Of a stretch of DNA of 64,000 nucleotides, positions 1 to 11,915 are shown in pieces. The translations under genes and the position numbers were made by a program. The stretch comes from Diadophis punctatus similis (lineage: Eukaryota > Chordata > Lepidosauria > Squamata > Dipsadidae). The notes beneath the pieces were generated by a model. That model had not been told where the DNA came from. It searched no databases and saw nothing but the letters and a program-made list of their open reading frames with translations. Location: contig JALIGW010000005.1 of NCBI GenBank assembly GCA_023053685.1, forward strand, positions 31,553,480-31,617,479, written 5' to 3'. Numbering within the stretch: the stretch's first letter is position 1; every line of letters begins with the position of its first letter.

Positions 1-1390
1 AATAATCTAATCGTGAGGTGACAAGGGCATGAGTGACTGTGAGGAGAGCCTCTTGATCCAAGTAGGGTCTCCAAGTAGGATCAGATGAGACTTTATCTGA
101 CAGAAACTGCACAAATTCCTCAGCTCTACCCTGCAAGGGCTCCTCCGTTCCCTCTACATTGAGGAGGGAATGAGTCACCCTGAAAAGGGCGGCTGGGCTA
201 GATGTATTCTGGCTCTTAGACTCTAAGTGAGACTGAAGAGTATGAAAATTAGAGATAGAGGTTCACATTCCAAAGTGTTGGAGCAAGGAATGGCTAAAGG
301 ACGATAGCCAAATTACAGTGATCTTCTATCTGATGAATGAGTCAACTTCCTTTAATGCAATGTGTTTGAAGATTGTTTTAAACCTCACTTAATATACCTG
401 ATAAAATTCTGACTGTATTCTGTGCTGGCCTACTCCTCTGGTTCTACTAATCTCTTACTGGCACTGAATCCTTCTGGAGTCAATCCTTCTGGAGTGTTTA
501 TTAGAGTTAGAGGCCAGAGGCTCTGTTTTGCAGAGTTTTCCCTACTTTTTGCAGGTTCACTCAATGGGAGGAGGAGCAGGAGAGCCTGATCTCTCAGCCA
601 TTCCAAAGTGGGATGACTCCAGGCTTGGTGTCCTCTCCCATTCTTTTTAAATACCTACAATAAATACACTGAGAGGAGATAATCTATCAGTTTCAGGAGT
701 ATCATTAGCATCAGCATGCTAATGATACCCAGTTCTATATCTTCACCCCAGGCCAAACAGGAGATAGGACTTGGTGCCTGGAGGGACTGCATATGATAAA
801 AGGCAAAAATTTAACTTGCTGTTTGTTCAGAAGCCCTCTTGCTCCAGGCTAATTCTGTCCATGGCTCTGGACAGCCTTGCACTCCCCCTAAGAAGCTTGC
901 ATAGAAACTGGGATTCTCTTGGTGTTAATGGCTGTAAGTGGAACAACCTGGAGCCAGGATTATAAGCCAGGATTCAAGCGCAGATTCTATTGCATTCTTT
1001 TTTGGAATGGGAAGCCTCTTGATTGAACTATGATATAAGATGCTCTGAGTGAAGAAACCCTTAAATTTCTATTGCTGTCTAGTGATCATCTGAATGTTAC
1101 CAATCAAATTGGATGGCTTAAATTATTCCAAAAACGTATTACTGCAATGGGGGGGAAAGTTGAAAGAACAAGCAAAAGACAACAGACAGTTCTCCTTGCT
1201 CACATACCCTGCATCTTGAAAGCCAAGGTCACTCGCCCAAAACATGTTCGGGAAGCACCTGAGATACCCAGAGGGTTGAGCTGAAGTTTCTTAGAAGTTT
1301 CTCATGGACATTGCAAGGAAGGAAAATCAGTTGCCTTGTCTTCCAAGTACATATTTGAACTTGTACACTCAACTGACAAACTTGCATTAA
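1..1390 (+). mobile_element. Old LINE relics upstream of AFAP1L2 (L2-like polymerase fragment)
   Basis: No gene is visible here. Around 600-760 the + strand carries a decayed reverse-transcriptase region. A stretch resembling 'SPxLF' is followed about 100 nt later by a near 'ADDTQ' catalytic box (reads as AND-TQFY) around 715-745, then a region like the end of the polymerase domain to about 1040. Frames are broken throughout. This fits an L2-clade LINE in sense orientation, but the clade assignment is tentative. The first 500 nt resemble LINE-derived DNA without a clear motif. Confidence 0.45.
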
Positions 1391-2480
1391 CAGAATAACA
1401 GAAGGGACCTTGTAGGTCATCTAGTCCCGTGATGGAGAACCTATGCCACACGTGCCACAGCTGGCACACAGAGCCCTCTCTGCGGGCACACGAGTCGTCG
1501 CCCAGCTCAGCTCCACCGTGCATGCACATGCACCTCCCGCCAGCCGATTTTTGGGATGCGCGGGGGGCGTATGTGTGAGATGCACACGCATGTGGGAGAT
1601 CGCATGCACATGCACAGGAGGATGGGTAATGCACATACACATGGGGATGGGGGAGCATGGGGGGGGTCATGCATGCCTCCCCCATGGGCCATTTTTGATC
1701 CCAGGAGGCTGCAGGGAGGCCTGCTATGCCCAAAAAGGGGGGCGGGGGATCACGTGCACCTGCGTTGGAGGGCGGGGAAGCATGGGGGCAGGTCATGCAC
1801 GCATGTGCAGGGGGGCATTGCATTATGGGTGACAGCACATACACACTTCCTTTCAGCACACGGCGAGAAAAAGCCATCACTGATCTAGTCTAACCCCCCA
1901 CCCAAGCAGGAGACCCTACACCATTTGGTAGTCCAGTCTCTTCTTGAAAGCTTCCAGTAATGATGCTCCCACAACTTCTAAAGGCGAGCTGTTCCATTGG
2001 TTGATTGCTCTCACTGTCAGAAAATTTCTCCTTATTTCCAGGTTGAATGTCTCCTTGTTTAGTTTCCATCCATTATTCCTTGTCTGGCCTTCGGCTGCTT
2101 TGGAAAATAGCTTGACCTGGCCTTCTCTGTGGCAGCCCCTCAAATATTGCAACACTGCTATCATGTCTCCCCTGGTCCTTCTCTTCACTAAACTAGCCAT
2201 GCCCAGTTCTTGCAATCTTTCATCTTATGTTTTAGCCTCCAGTCCCCTTGGTTGCTCTTCTCTACACTCTTTCTAGAGACTCTCAACATCTTTTTAAAAA
2301 TGTGATGAACAAAACTGGACACAGTATTCTAGGTGTGGTCTTACTAAGGCTTTATAGAGTGGTATTAGTACCTCACTTGATCTTGATTGTATCCCTCTGT
2401 TAATGCAATTTAGGATTGCATTGGCTGTTTTGGCTGTTGGCTCATGTTTAATTGGTTTGCAGGAGTCCGCAAGACGTTGA
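1391..2480 (-). mobile_element. CR1 LINE 3' part, antisense, split by a hAT insertion
   Basis: On the minus strand, 1883-2500 codes for the C-terminal part of the CR1 ORF2 protein, including the '[12 protein letters not shown]' box and the 'WNSSPLEVVGA' terminal box. The CR1 3' end lies at 1391-1426 (the typical 'GAAGGGACCTTGTAGGTCAT' end in + orientation). A 456-bp hAT element separates these two parts. The copy is 5'-truncated. Its inner edge near 2480 abuts the CpG-rich AFAP1L2 promoter, about 320 nt before the start codon. Confidence 0.85.
1427..1882. mobile_element. Non-autonomous hAT element, family A (CAGTGATGG ends), inside CR1
   Basis: The left end reads CCGTGATGGAGAACCT and the right end GCCATCACTG, inverted repeats with one mismatch in the first nine bases. 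An exact 8-bp target duplication ATCTAGTC lies at 1419-1426 and 1883-1890. The interior is GC-rich with many GCATG/CACATG runs. It has no transposase, and its open frames are chance products of biased composition. A second copy is at 51171-51770. Confidence 0.9.
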
Positions 2481-2805
2481 AGCTGGTTTGGGGGACCCAA
2501 ACGCACCCTTCCCTAACCGCTCCCTTCCCACGCCGTTCTCCAGCCACCCAACCACTCGTCGGTCCCTGTAAAGTCCGACGATTCTGACCTCACAGGGAGG
2601 GCGGAGCTAGGAAGCGGCAAGGCAGTCCGAGAAGGTTTTACCCGAGAGTTAAGGCAAAGAATCCGCAAGCAGGGCGAAAGAGGCGCGTCCCACGGGGAGA
2701 AGTCCGTCCGGAGTTTTGGAGAGCGTGGGAGAAATCCGGACCCTCCACACTCAGAAAAGATCTCTCTATCCCTCCTAGCGCCAATTAAAAGACGAAAAAC
2801 ACAGA
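2480..2805 (+). promoter_or_regulatory. AFAP1L2: CpG-rich promoter and 5' UTR of AFAP1L2
   Basis: Composition changes abruptly near 2480 from AT-rich repeat DNA to a stretch dense in CG dinucleotides, which continues past exon 1 to about 3460. This is the usual signature of a CpG-island promoter. I see no convincing TATA box. A CCAAT pentamer sits at 2781-2785 but is only about 20 nt from the start codon, so it is probably transcribed. The transcription start site cannot be placed from sequence alone. A CR1 copy ends at the left border, which leaves a compact upstream region. Confidence 0.7.
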
Positions 2806-2821
2806 ATGGATAAATATAAAG
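2806..2821 (+). CDS. AFAP1L2: AFAP1L2 (XB130) coding exon 1
   Basis: This is the first coding exon of actin filament-associated protein 1-like 2, a cytoplasmic adaptor that links tyrosine kinases such as Src to PI3-kinase/Akt signalling. It codes for M-D-K-Y-K and the first base of an Ala codon; human AFAP1L2 begins MERYKALEQLL. A consensus splice donor (AAAG|GTAAGG) follows directly. The phase (1) fits exon 2, which begins CTCTGGAAC and continues A-L-E-Q-L-L. The exon is too short for open-frame searches and is identified from the start codon, donor, phase and N-terminal match together. It lies inside the CpG-rich block, as expected for a first exon. Confidence 0.88.
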
Positions 2822-3474
2822 GTAAGGGGAAGTGCGCCTCTTTTGCTTTTCTCCCGAGCGTGGGAAAGGACTGGAAGGCTCGGCGCTTCCCAGGGAGGCT
2901 GCTTGTTTTCCCACCGTGGGTGTTCTGCCTTCGGTGAAATGTTTCCTGGGAACCCCACGTAGCTCTGCTTCTGGCCTGGACCCCCCCATTCTAATCCTCC
3001 CCACTTTTCAGCGGTTTCGGGGAGCAGGCGAAGGTTTCTGGAAAGCTGAGATTTGGACAAGTGGCGACGGGGGTGGATTCGTGCGTGGATAGTGGCGAAA
3101 GAATTGATCCGTGTGCGGGGTGTCGCGTTGTTAACACGGCCGGCTGGCAAGCGAGATTATGCGCTGCCTCGCTTCCAGAACTGATCCGAGGAAGGGAGGA
3201 ATCTGTATTTAGACGCCTGGGAAGTGGTGGTGGGGGATTTCATAACGGGACGGTTATGAGGGTGGTGGCGATGGTCTCAGACTAAGAAGCAATAAAGTGC
3301 TTGAAACTATAAACCTTGAAAGGAAGGCAGAGATGTGGCTGCGAGGGTACGCGCCTCTGCTCTTCGCGGTGACTCACCTGGCCCACCCAGAGCACCTGAG
3401 AACTGAACCCGAGAGGGCCGCCAGCCGGAAAGCCAGGAAGCGGGCGAGACTTGCAAACCGTGCGTCCCAGTCGT

Positions 3475-3606
<132 letters not shown>

Positions 3607-4163
3607 CCGCTACAGTTACTTCCTGCGAAAGCAACCGAAAAAGAATTTGGGAACTTTCTGAGTTTCGCCTGCAACCTCCGCGCGATTATGCTGTGCAGTT
3701 GGGGTTGGGAGACATAGCTGGCTACTGGTTTCGTGGCTACTGGTTTCGCGGCGGCGATTTCTCCCCGGCTGGAAAACCCGTTTGAATAGTATTTAAAGAA
3801 TAGTTTGAATAGGATTTAAGGAATCGTTTAAATACTTTGAATAGTTTAAATAGTATTTAAGGAAGCGATATTTGGAGCTTAGTTTGTAAAAGGAGATCTG
3901 CTTGAACTCCCGGTGGTGAAGAAAATGCACATTCTCAGGAGCCGATGTTTACTGATCAAATAACGACCGGTGATGCTGTAAACAGGAAGATGCTACGTTA
4001 TTTTGTGCTAATACAGTATGTTATTTGCAATTAGGGTTGTTTTATTTTACCTTTACTTTAGGCACCTGGGGTCATGCCTGTAAGATGGTGGCCATATACC
4101 TTTATTAAATGAACAAGTACTGGCATGTAATAAAGCAAATCCTGGATATTGGACTGTTAAGAG

Positions 4164-4223
4164 AGAGGTGGGAGGGAGAGAGAGAGGTGTGTGTGTGTGA
4201 GTGTGTGTGTGTGAGAGAGAGAC
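4164..4223. repeat. Mixed GA/GT microsatellite
   Basis: Short GA and GT runs alternate (gggagagagagaggtgtgtg and similar). This is a degenerate relative of the larger tract at 3475-3604. Confidence 0.85.
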
Positions 4224-4355
4224 CATGAATGAAAGTGAATGTGTGCCAATAAAAAGACATCTCAGCTGTTTAGCCCAGTGGGCTGTCCTTGCCCTGTATA
4301 GCAGCCACACCCACTATTGGAATATTGCCCCCACCTTGCCTAAAGTCCTTTAGCC

Positions 4356-4503
4356 CAGGGGTCTCCAACCTTGGCAACTTTAAGACTTGTAGACTTCAAC
4401 TCCCAGAGTTCCTCAGCCAGCTTTGCAGAGTTCCTTTGCCAGCTTTTCAATTCTAGGAGTTGAAGTCCACAAGTCTTAAAGTTGCCAAGGTTGGAGACCC
4501 CTG
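4356..4503. mobile_element. Palindromic short hAT element (CAGGGGTCTCCAACC ends)
   Basis: This 148-bp element has long inverted repeats, CAGGGGTCTCCAACCTTGGC at the left and its complement at the right, around an inner stem with the ACTTCAACTCCCAGA core. Flanks are CTTTAGCC and TGTTAGCC, an 8-bp duplication matching at 6 of 8. It has no coding capacity. Confidence 0.85.
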
Positions 4504-5084
4504 TGTTAGCCTAAATAGATTCTCTACCTCTATATTGGACACTATTTTCCCCCAAAATTAAACTTAACAAAATACAGTCTATTTTTGCAAAAAAAAAAAA
4601 AATTCCTGGGGGATGGGAAAGTGCTTAGTGAAATTTTCTTCACTGGAAAGAAGAACCTTATAAGATTATTTTGATATCACTTGAAATATGCTAAAAATGC
4701 GCTTTTCCAGCATTCAGTCTTGCGCTTGAACATATATACATATACATACATATACAAACACACACCTGCCCACTTACTTAACTAGTAGGTTGTAGGACCA
4801 GTTTTCAGGGTGATCTGGCAATGCCAGTACACATCAGGACCTGAAAATCTGGCTCTCTGCATTTATAACTCTAACATGAGAAGCAAGTTATCTTCAGCAC
4901 TCTAATCTTAGGTTGCTCTCCTGTGTTTCTCCTTCCAAGGCAGATAATCAGTCAGCCCATCCAAGGAGTAATTTAGGTGGAATCTGAACATATAATTGTT
5001 CAAGAAAATCTCCCACATTCTGGAACTAGTTCTTGCAAGTACTATGGGATTATGATGCAATCCTCTTCTCATTTACCCCTCATT

Positions 5085-5195
5085 TACATGCTGTAAGTGT
5101 GAGACTAAGTCACTGTTTTTTCAGTGTCGTTGAAACATCGGACTGTTGCCAAACAAATGGTTGTTTAAGTCGAGGACTACCTGTAGTCTCCAATG
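5085..5195. repeat. Fragment of dispersed repeat ending GAGGACTACCTGTA
   Basis: This is the terminal part of a family with full copies near 13716, 22441, 34523 and 50654. It contains the GTAAGTGTGA...AAGTCACT block and ends AGTCGAGGACTACCTGTAG. Confidence 0.7.
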
Positions 5196-5199
5196 TTGC

Positions 5200-8180
5200 A
5201 GAACATTACCAGTTGAGCATTTACAGGCTGGGAAAGACCCACCGGGTTGCAAAAGGAGGCTGTCCTTACAAGCGAGGTGATTGTGGTCCAGCTGTCACCT
5301 TCTTGGTCTGGAATTGCTGCTTCATTCATATACATACATGTCCTGAGTAGATTGCTGTCCCCAAGTTAGCCACTTCAAGGTTATCTCCCAAAAGACATAT
5401 TGAGAGTAGCCACTGTGGTCATGTTACAATGCATTGCATTGTGCATCTCAGAAAACAGTTTGCTGCAGGTAGCCAGCTGTAGATGATATATTGTGTTGGC
5501 TTCTTCTGTAGAAGGCATGCTGGAGAAGGAGTGGACAGAAAGAGGCAAGCAGTGGTATGGACCCATTGCGGTGCTTGAGAGAGAGGCAAATCTCAAATGT
5601 CAAAGTGGGGCGCGTGGGAAAATCATTTTGCCTTTCTGTAAACCTCAATGTTATAAGACTCGTGCAGCTGGGTGTCTTAAGGATGGCATTGACATTCTGC
5701 TTCGAAACAGGGAAATGCAGCGCCTGACAAAATGGAAAGCATTTTTTTCTTTTCATTTGTATAAATTCTGCAGGAACAGATCTTCTTTCTCCTCTGATGT
5801 GTGATCACTTCCTGGCTAGTTTGTGGATTTCTTGGAAGCATACTGCTGACTGTGCCAACACAAAATGGTGCATTTTATTTATTAGTTGAATAATCCACTA
5901 CTCGGGCTTTCTTTTCTTTCTTGCCACTTTCAGCATCCCTTAAAAAATGGAATTGATCCTCAACCTGGAATTTGGTCCTTAGCCCTTTTTCTATTTAATA
6001 AGTTACTTAGTACTTTAATATTTTAAGGAGAGCTTGTGAGAATCATGCAGCAACCTTTTTAAAATTATATTTTCTGGCATTTTTCTAAAAGGTTCACATT
6101 CTTTTGCTGAGAAATCTTACCAGTTTCTGAGACTTTTTGTTCGTTCGTTCGTTCGTTCGTTCGTTCATTCATTCATTCATTCATTCATTCATTCATTCAT
6201 TCATTCATTCATAAATATGCAAACTCTATCTTGTGAGTACATAGGATTGAAATATTAATTTCTGTTCTGTCATATCTGCCTTAATAAATAAGTGAATTTA
6301 ATTTATTTATGAATTTAATTTTTAAAAACAGAATATTTACTACAAAATTGCCTGATAGTTTTCAACACTGTTGCAAGCAAACCTTTTTTTTGGACTTGTT
6401 TGCAGGGAGTTAACAATATAGAGATGGCTGGACATTTTAGCTGCTATTTTGCTGTGTAGCTAGTTTAATTAGATTGTAATGGTTTTTTTAAAAAAAAAAG
6501 TTTGTGTTTTAATGTATTGTTATGCAGCCTTGCCCCATCAAGATGGGGCATGCTGTGAACTCAAATTAGGACATAATTTTTAACTGCTTAGAGGCTGATG
6601 TAATTCTCTGGCTGCACAGTGTGGCCTTAGAATGATTCCTGTGGATTCATTGGAATTCTTCCTTTAATTTTCTCAGAATTACCTGTGCTTTGAGGCTGAA
6701 TTCTCTCACAAGTTTCTGGTTGGCCCATTCTGATGAAAACATTGGTTTCAATATATATCTACCATTATCATTTCAAAAATATGCTGCTTTTCAGAATATT
6801 TATGTGGCAATCTGAGGGATATCCTGAGTTTATTGATAGCTGAAAACAGGGATACGTGCTGATAATATTTGAGAAATGCTGAGTAGGCTAACTTGGGTGT
6901 GTAATGAGATATTGTCATTGATGTGCCACTCTGGTGACAAGTCTTACATTTGAATGCACAAATGTTTCTTGTTCTTAACATTGTTAAAATGTGCAACCCC
7001 AATATTTTAAATAATGAAACATAGGGCCTTTTTAGTATGTCACCTGATTTGGAAGATCACGATAATTTTGTCAGTTAAGAATATTTTTTCCCAGAAAAAA
7101 TAACAAGCAAGTAAAAAGAGAAATTATTGCAACTGTATGTTAATTCTACCATCATTCAAAACAACTGTTCAATATTTGGCTAAACATGTGAATATAGGAA
7201 ATGTACTGATTTGCTTCAATAGGACCCAGCCATTTTGTAAAGAAATAGGCTGAACATAAGATGCTGCATGCAAGGATTTGCATGTAGAAACATGTATTCT
7301 AAATATATAATTAGAACAATTAAAATTAATGGCACTCATTACCTTTTCCAGGGCAAAGGATAGAATGGACTGGCTAAACTGCCGATGGTTATTATCAAAA
7401 CTGACAGTGCTATCTATTTAGAGATAATATCTGCCAAACAGAAACCAACCCAGTTGCTATATACAGCTGGAAGTGCTGAATACTAAATTATTAGCTGCGG
7501 ACAACACCTTTTCTGTATGGAGAAGTATTGCAGGTTTTACTTGCTATATAGAAATGTTCGCGTTTGTTGAAATGAGAATGATATCTCATAGAGGCGATGT
7601 AGGATCTTTTCTTGGAGTTCAGACAGTTAGAAATAAAACCGAGATTAAAAGTCTAATAGAAAATATTTATTTCAGTACAAAAACAATAAGTCCTGAATAA
7701 TTACATCTTTGCTAAGAAACATGACCGTTCAGGTCAACAGCTAAGGCAGAAGAGAATAAATGGTGGTTTTGGAATGCACACATGCGTACAACTCATATCA
7801 CATGTTCTGCTTATGTTGGAATGTACCATAATATTAGGATAGGGGTGCATCACCCTGCATGGACATACAACTGACAATATTCACTATGTGACAAGGTTGA
7901 AGTGAATGGACAATTCATCACAGTATATAGATGCTTTTGTGAACATTTGTCCAGGAAAATTATTGCTTGTAGTGTTGAATTCTGTGTATATAATAAATAA
8001 ATGAAGTAGCTTGTAGCCAATTTTGTGATACAAACAAAATGATGATTATTGACTAGGCAAGCCATAGCTGGGATCTGTGTCCTTCTAGATGTTGCTTGAG
8101 CACAATTTCAATTGCCTTAGCCAGCATGAGAGAGATGATGAGACCTGTAATTCAAACACATTCAGAAGGCCACAGATTCC
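5200..8180. other. Intronic DNA without recognised gene
   Basis: AT-rich unique-looking sequence. Apart from a (GTTC)n(ATTC)n microsatellite at 6138-6212 I see no gene, RNA or clear transposon. Open frames are short and lack family resemblance. Confidence 0.6.
6138..6212. repeat. (GTTC)n(ATTC)n tetranucleotide microsatellite
   Basis: About six GTTC units change into about twelve ATTC units without interruption, a single-base unit switch within one tract. Confidence 0.97.
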
Positions 8181-8197
8181 CCATTCATGTTTTAAAG

Positions 8198-8319
8198 CAG
8201 GGGTCTCCAACCTTGGCAACTTTAAGCCTGGCGGACTTCAACTCCCAGAATTCCCGGCTGGGGAATTCTGGGAGTTGAAGTCCACCAGGCTTAAAGTTGC
8301 CAAGGTTGGAGACCCCTGC
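8198..8319. mobile_element. Palindromic short hAT element (CAGGGGTCTCCAACC ends)
   Basis: The 122-bp element is almost entirely one hairpin. The outer arm is CAGGGGTCTCCAACCTTGGC and the inner arm carries GGACTTCAACTCCCAGAATT. It is flanked by TTTTAAAG at 8190-8197 and again at 8320-8327. It belongs to the same family as 4356-4503. Confidence 0.9.
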
Positions 8320-9352
8320 TTTTAAAGGATTATCTGTTCAGGATATCAAGACTAGAAAATCTAAGAACTTGAGCATCAATTCTAGTGTCCAAGAATACTA
8401 AAACAGTTTGCTTCTAAATCAGCCATTGTGGATTTTATTCTGTTACCTGGGAACTGGATATTGTTGCATCTTATTTTAATCTGTATATTGTTTTACACTT
8501 TCTATTGCTTACCTACCTTCCTTGTTAGAATTCCCTGGTTTCACTGTAGAATATTGCTTGATATATATATTGATTATATATCAATATAATACTAGGGGTG
8601 AATTGCATGACTTCAAAATTTTAGGTGCCTAGAGATTTTTGTGTCCTTGATTATTTTGTTAAAAAACTTTACATGGTTGAAAATATGTACATGTGAGTTA
8701 AGGGGGAAGGGGAACAAGATAAGTAGAGAGTTAAACCAAGTCTCCCTGGACCTCTGTCAACCAACTGCTGGAAAAGAGCAATCTTTTCACTGGAATAAGC
8801 CCTTTTGTGAATATGTAAATTCTAGCCATGCAAATTAAGTACAGTATGTTGAAAGACTGAAACATGCTTTGGTGGAGAAGGGGAGACAGTAGGAATGCCT
8901 GGAATCTTGAAAGCATGTGGGACAAGAAAGGAAGAAACAGTGTGCTCTAACTTAAGGAGGAAACCAGATGATTAATTTCAAGTATCCAGAATAAGTTATG
9001 CAAACTGACCTTTTATGCACTTAGTTTGGAATGATCGTAGCCCATAGAAAAACTGTAGGATTAATGAAGTGAATTGAACTGTAAATATACTAAATTTGCA
9101 TCTGTGAATAATTGTCCTTCATCATTCCAGTCAAAATAATGTTCGGCAATAATAGAAACATGGCAACATAAATGGCATCATCATCATCATCACCAATTGT
9201 GGGCAACAGAAATGGTGATATCTATTTCAAGGCAAGATTACTCTGTTCTCATCTGTTTCTCCTTTTTCCTCCACTCTTTCTAGGAAAACCTGGTTCAAAG
9301 ACAACCGGACATCTCAGGTTCTGCCTTGATATTATCTTTAATCAGCCTAAAC

Positions 9353-9498
9353 CAGGGGTAGGCAAACTACAGCTCTTTGAAGACCTGTGGACTTCAACTC
9401 CCAGAATTCCTGAGCCAGCCATGCATGCATGGCTGGCTCAGGAATTCTGGGAGTTGAAGTCCACAGGTCCTCAAAGAGCTGTAGTTTGCCCACCCCTG
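9353..9498. mobile_element. Palindromic short hAT element (CAGGGGTAGGCAAAC ends)
   Basis: The 146-bp hairpin element has an exact 8-bp duplication GCCTAAAC on both sides. The outer arms read CAGGGGTAGGCAAACTACAG. The inner arms carry the same ACTTCAACTCCCAGAATTCC core as the CAGGGGTCTCC family. The loop is the small palindrome CATGCATG. Confidence 0.93.
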
Positions 9499-9711
9499 GC
9501 CTAAACCATGCAATGATGTTTTCCAGCCTTGGCAATTTTAAGAATTCCCCAACCAGCATGCTTAAAGTTGTTGAAACCTAGAAACATTGCCACATAACAA
9601 AGCCTTATAACATTTTGTGTTGAGGGGATGCTTTTCTCCTGTTCTTTGAGTCCTATTCTAGATGCCCAATCGATTTCCTTTTATGCATTATTTTATTCTT
9701 ATGTATTAGAG

Positions 9712-10031
9712 CAGGGGTGTCAAACTCGATTTCATTGAGGGCCATATCAGGGTTGTGTTTGACCTTGGAGGACTGGGGGGGGGGCATGGCCAGCACAATG
9801 TCACTCATGTCAGGGGCGCCTGTTGCGGCCCAAGAGCTCTGCCAGCAAAAATGGGCTTCCGAGCTCTGCTTTCACCTGTGATGGCCTCCTGCAACCCTCT
9901 GCCAGTGAAAACAGAGCTCATGAGGGCCACCTGCGGCCCTCCCAGGCTCCATTTTCGCTGGCAGAAGCACCGTGGGCTGGTCCTTCACTGTTTCCAGGGT
10001 GGCCCTGCATGCCATAGGTTCACCATCACTG
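9712..10031. mobile_element. Chimeric hAT copy: CAGGGGTGTCAAAC left end, family A right end
   Basis: The left end matches the CAGGGGTGTCAAACTCG family (intact copy at 11916-12049). The right end reads AGGTTCACCATCACTG, the end of family A (1427-1882, 51171-51770). No target duplication is visible. This suggests recombination between families, or two abutting truncated copies. No coding capacity. Confidence 0.65.
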
Positions 10032-10685
10032 TTATATAGGTATATGCATGTGAGCTGTGAATGTCAGGATATCATACTACTTACACCTGGTAAATAAAGA
10101 AAACCCAGTTTGTCAAGAAGAGAGTTTTATACAATAGTCCAAAATGCAGATCACAAGTGAAGTCTGTTCAACTGTGTATCGCGTACAGCCCACTTTCATA
10201 ATTTCCTCCCTGCCTGCATTACAAAACAGTGCATTCAGGAAGTTATTTTGAAATGAAATGTTTCCACACAGTTGGTATTTTTCTGATATGCCATTTTTTC
10301 TGCTCAGTATTAAGGGCTATATTTTTGTTATCTCCCTTTCCCTTTCCAGTTATATAATAAAATTTTGAAGTGTTTGAAAAATCTTAGAAGTTTGAAGATA
10401 TTGTCAGTATTATCCCCCAAAATGTCCTTCTTTTTAAAATAAGGAATTCTCCAGTAACCTTATTTTCTCAGATTGAAAGAAGAATTGGGAAGCTGCCCTC
10501 CGTGCTGAGGATAGGAGATGTTCTGGTTAATATGAACTAAAATATAATAGCACCAGAAAGAAGTAAATTACATTTACTCTGATAGTGATGTCTTCAGATC
10601 AAGAGATTTGGTGCAACAGGAGATATCTTCATCTCATGACATTGGGACACTGTAATCACCATAAAATATGCCAGTTTCTAAACAT

Positions 10686-10825
10686 AAAAATTTTGATTAT
10701 GTGACTGTGGGGATGCTGTGATGGTCATAAGTGCGAGGACCAGTTGTAAGTCATTTTTTTCAGTGCTATTGTAACTTTGCATGAATGCAAAATGAATGAT
10801 TGTAAGTGAAGGCCTACCTGTAATC
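10686..10825. repeat. Fragment of dispersed GAGGACTACCTGTA repeat
   Basis: The blocks GGGGATGCTGTGATGGTCAT, AAGTCATTTTTTTCAGTGC and the end GAAGGCCTACCTGTAA mark a diverged partial copy of the family seen complete at 22441-22845. Confidence 0.75.
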
Positions 10826-11915
10826 CTGATATAAAAGAATGGTATGTGATAAGAGAACAGATAATTGAAAGAAGCAGAGAACAAACAAGAACTGTTAACA
10901 TAGATGTCTTTTGGGAATCTTTCTTTAACCCCTTCTCATTTCTGGACCTCTTCCAGAATAGATCAAGATGAAACTCAATTGCAGCTTTGAAAGTGAGCGA
11001 TCTCATATAGTGCGAGAGCTATGGCTGTAGTAGACACAGTAAAGAAGGATTAGTGAAGGAAGAAGACGTGCATCAGGGAGAGAGAGGGAATTCAGGCATA
11101 TAATCTCTGTACAGGGAGTGGGATGAGAATATTTGGGGTGATGTAGTCTCGAAAGGGGAGAAATATGTTCATAGGAATGAGGTTCTGTTCTTTATCTCTG
11201 CCTTATCTTTGACCATTGGGATTCTTTCAGGAGGAAAAAACTAATCTAAGCTAGTTTGTCTTTCTTTGTAATAGCTGCTTTGTTAGCTGCCACAAAGTTA
11301 TTTTATGATACACACGTTGCAAATGTGTGCCTACCAGATGACTGCAGCATCAATCAATCAATCAATTTGCATGCTGTCCATCTCTGTACCAAGCTCATCT
11401 GGTACACTATGTTAGCCCAAACGTATTTCCCTGAATATAAATTCCAATACCTTCTAGGAAATGTTTTAACAGAGAATGAATTCAATATTTGAACACTTCC
11501 AGGTTAAAGTAAGATACATTCTTCACAATCAGACCAAAGTTCTATCAAATGTATGAATAAATGATGCATCCTTTAATATTGAGTTCAGTTGTGATTGGAG
11601 CCCTGGAGTGGATGTACATTCATGGTGATATAATGAATTGATATAATGGTGCTGAACTCTGCATTTAAACAAGAACTGCAGGATTTCCAAAGTAAATATA
11701 ATATTTGATTTAATATGTAGTATAATAAATATAATGTGAAGGCTCCATTACATATTTGCAATAATGTATAAATGTTGATTATGCTGCATATATTTTATGT
11801 TATTTTAGATGAAAGAACCTGCATTGTTAAATAAGAGGTTTGTGTATGCTTTTTTAAAAAAATGTAAATTAGGTGAAAACTTTTCAGATGATACTCACGC
11901 TGGTAGTGCTTAGAC

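Noticed and set aside
1302..1880. 192-codon minus-strand frame and overlapping + frames
   Set aside because: They span a GC-biased non-autonomous hAT element inserted in CR1. No conserved domain is visible and the overlapping frames mirror each other.
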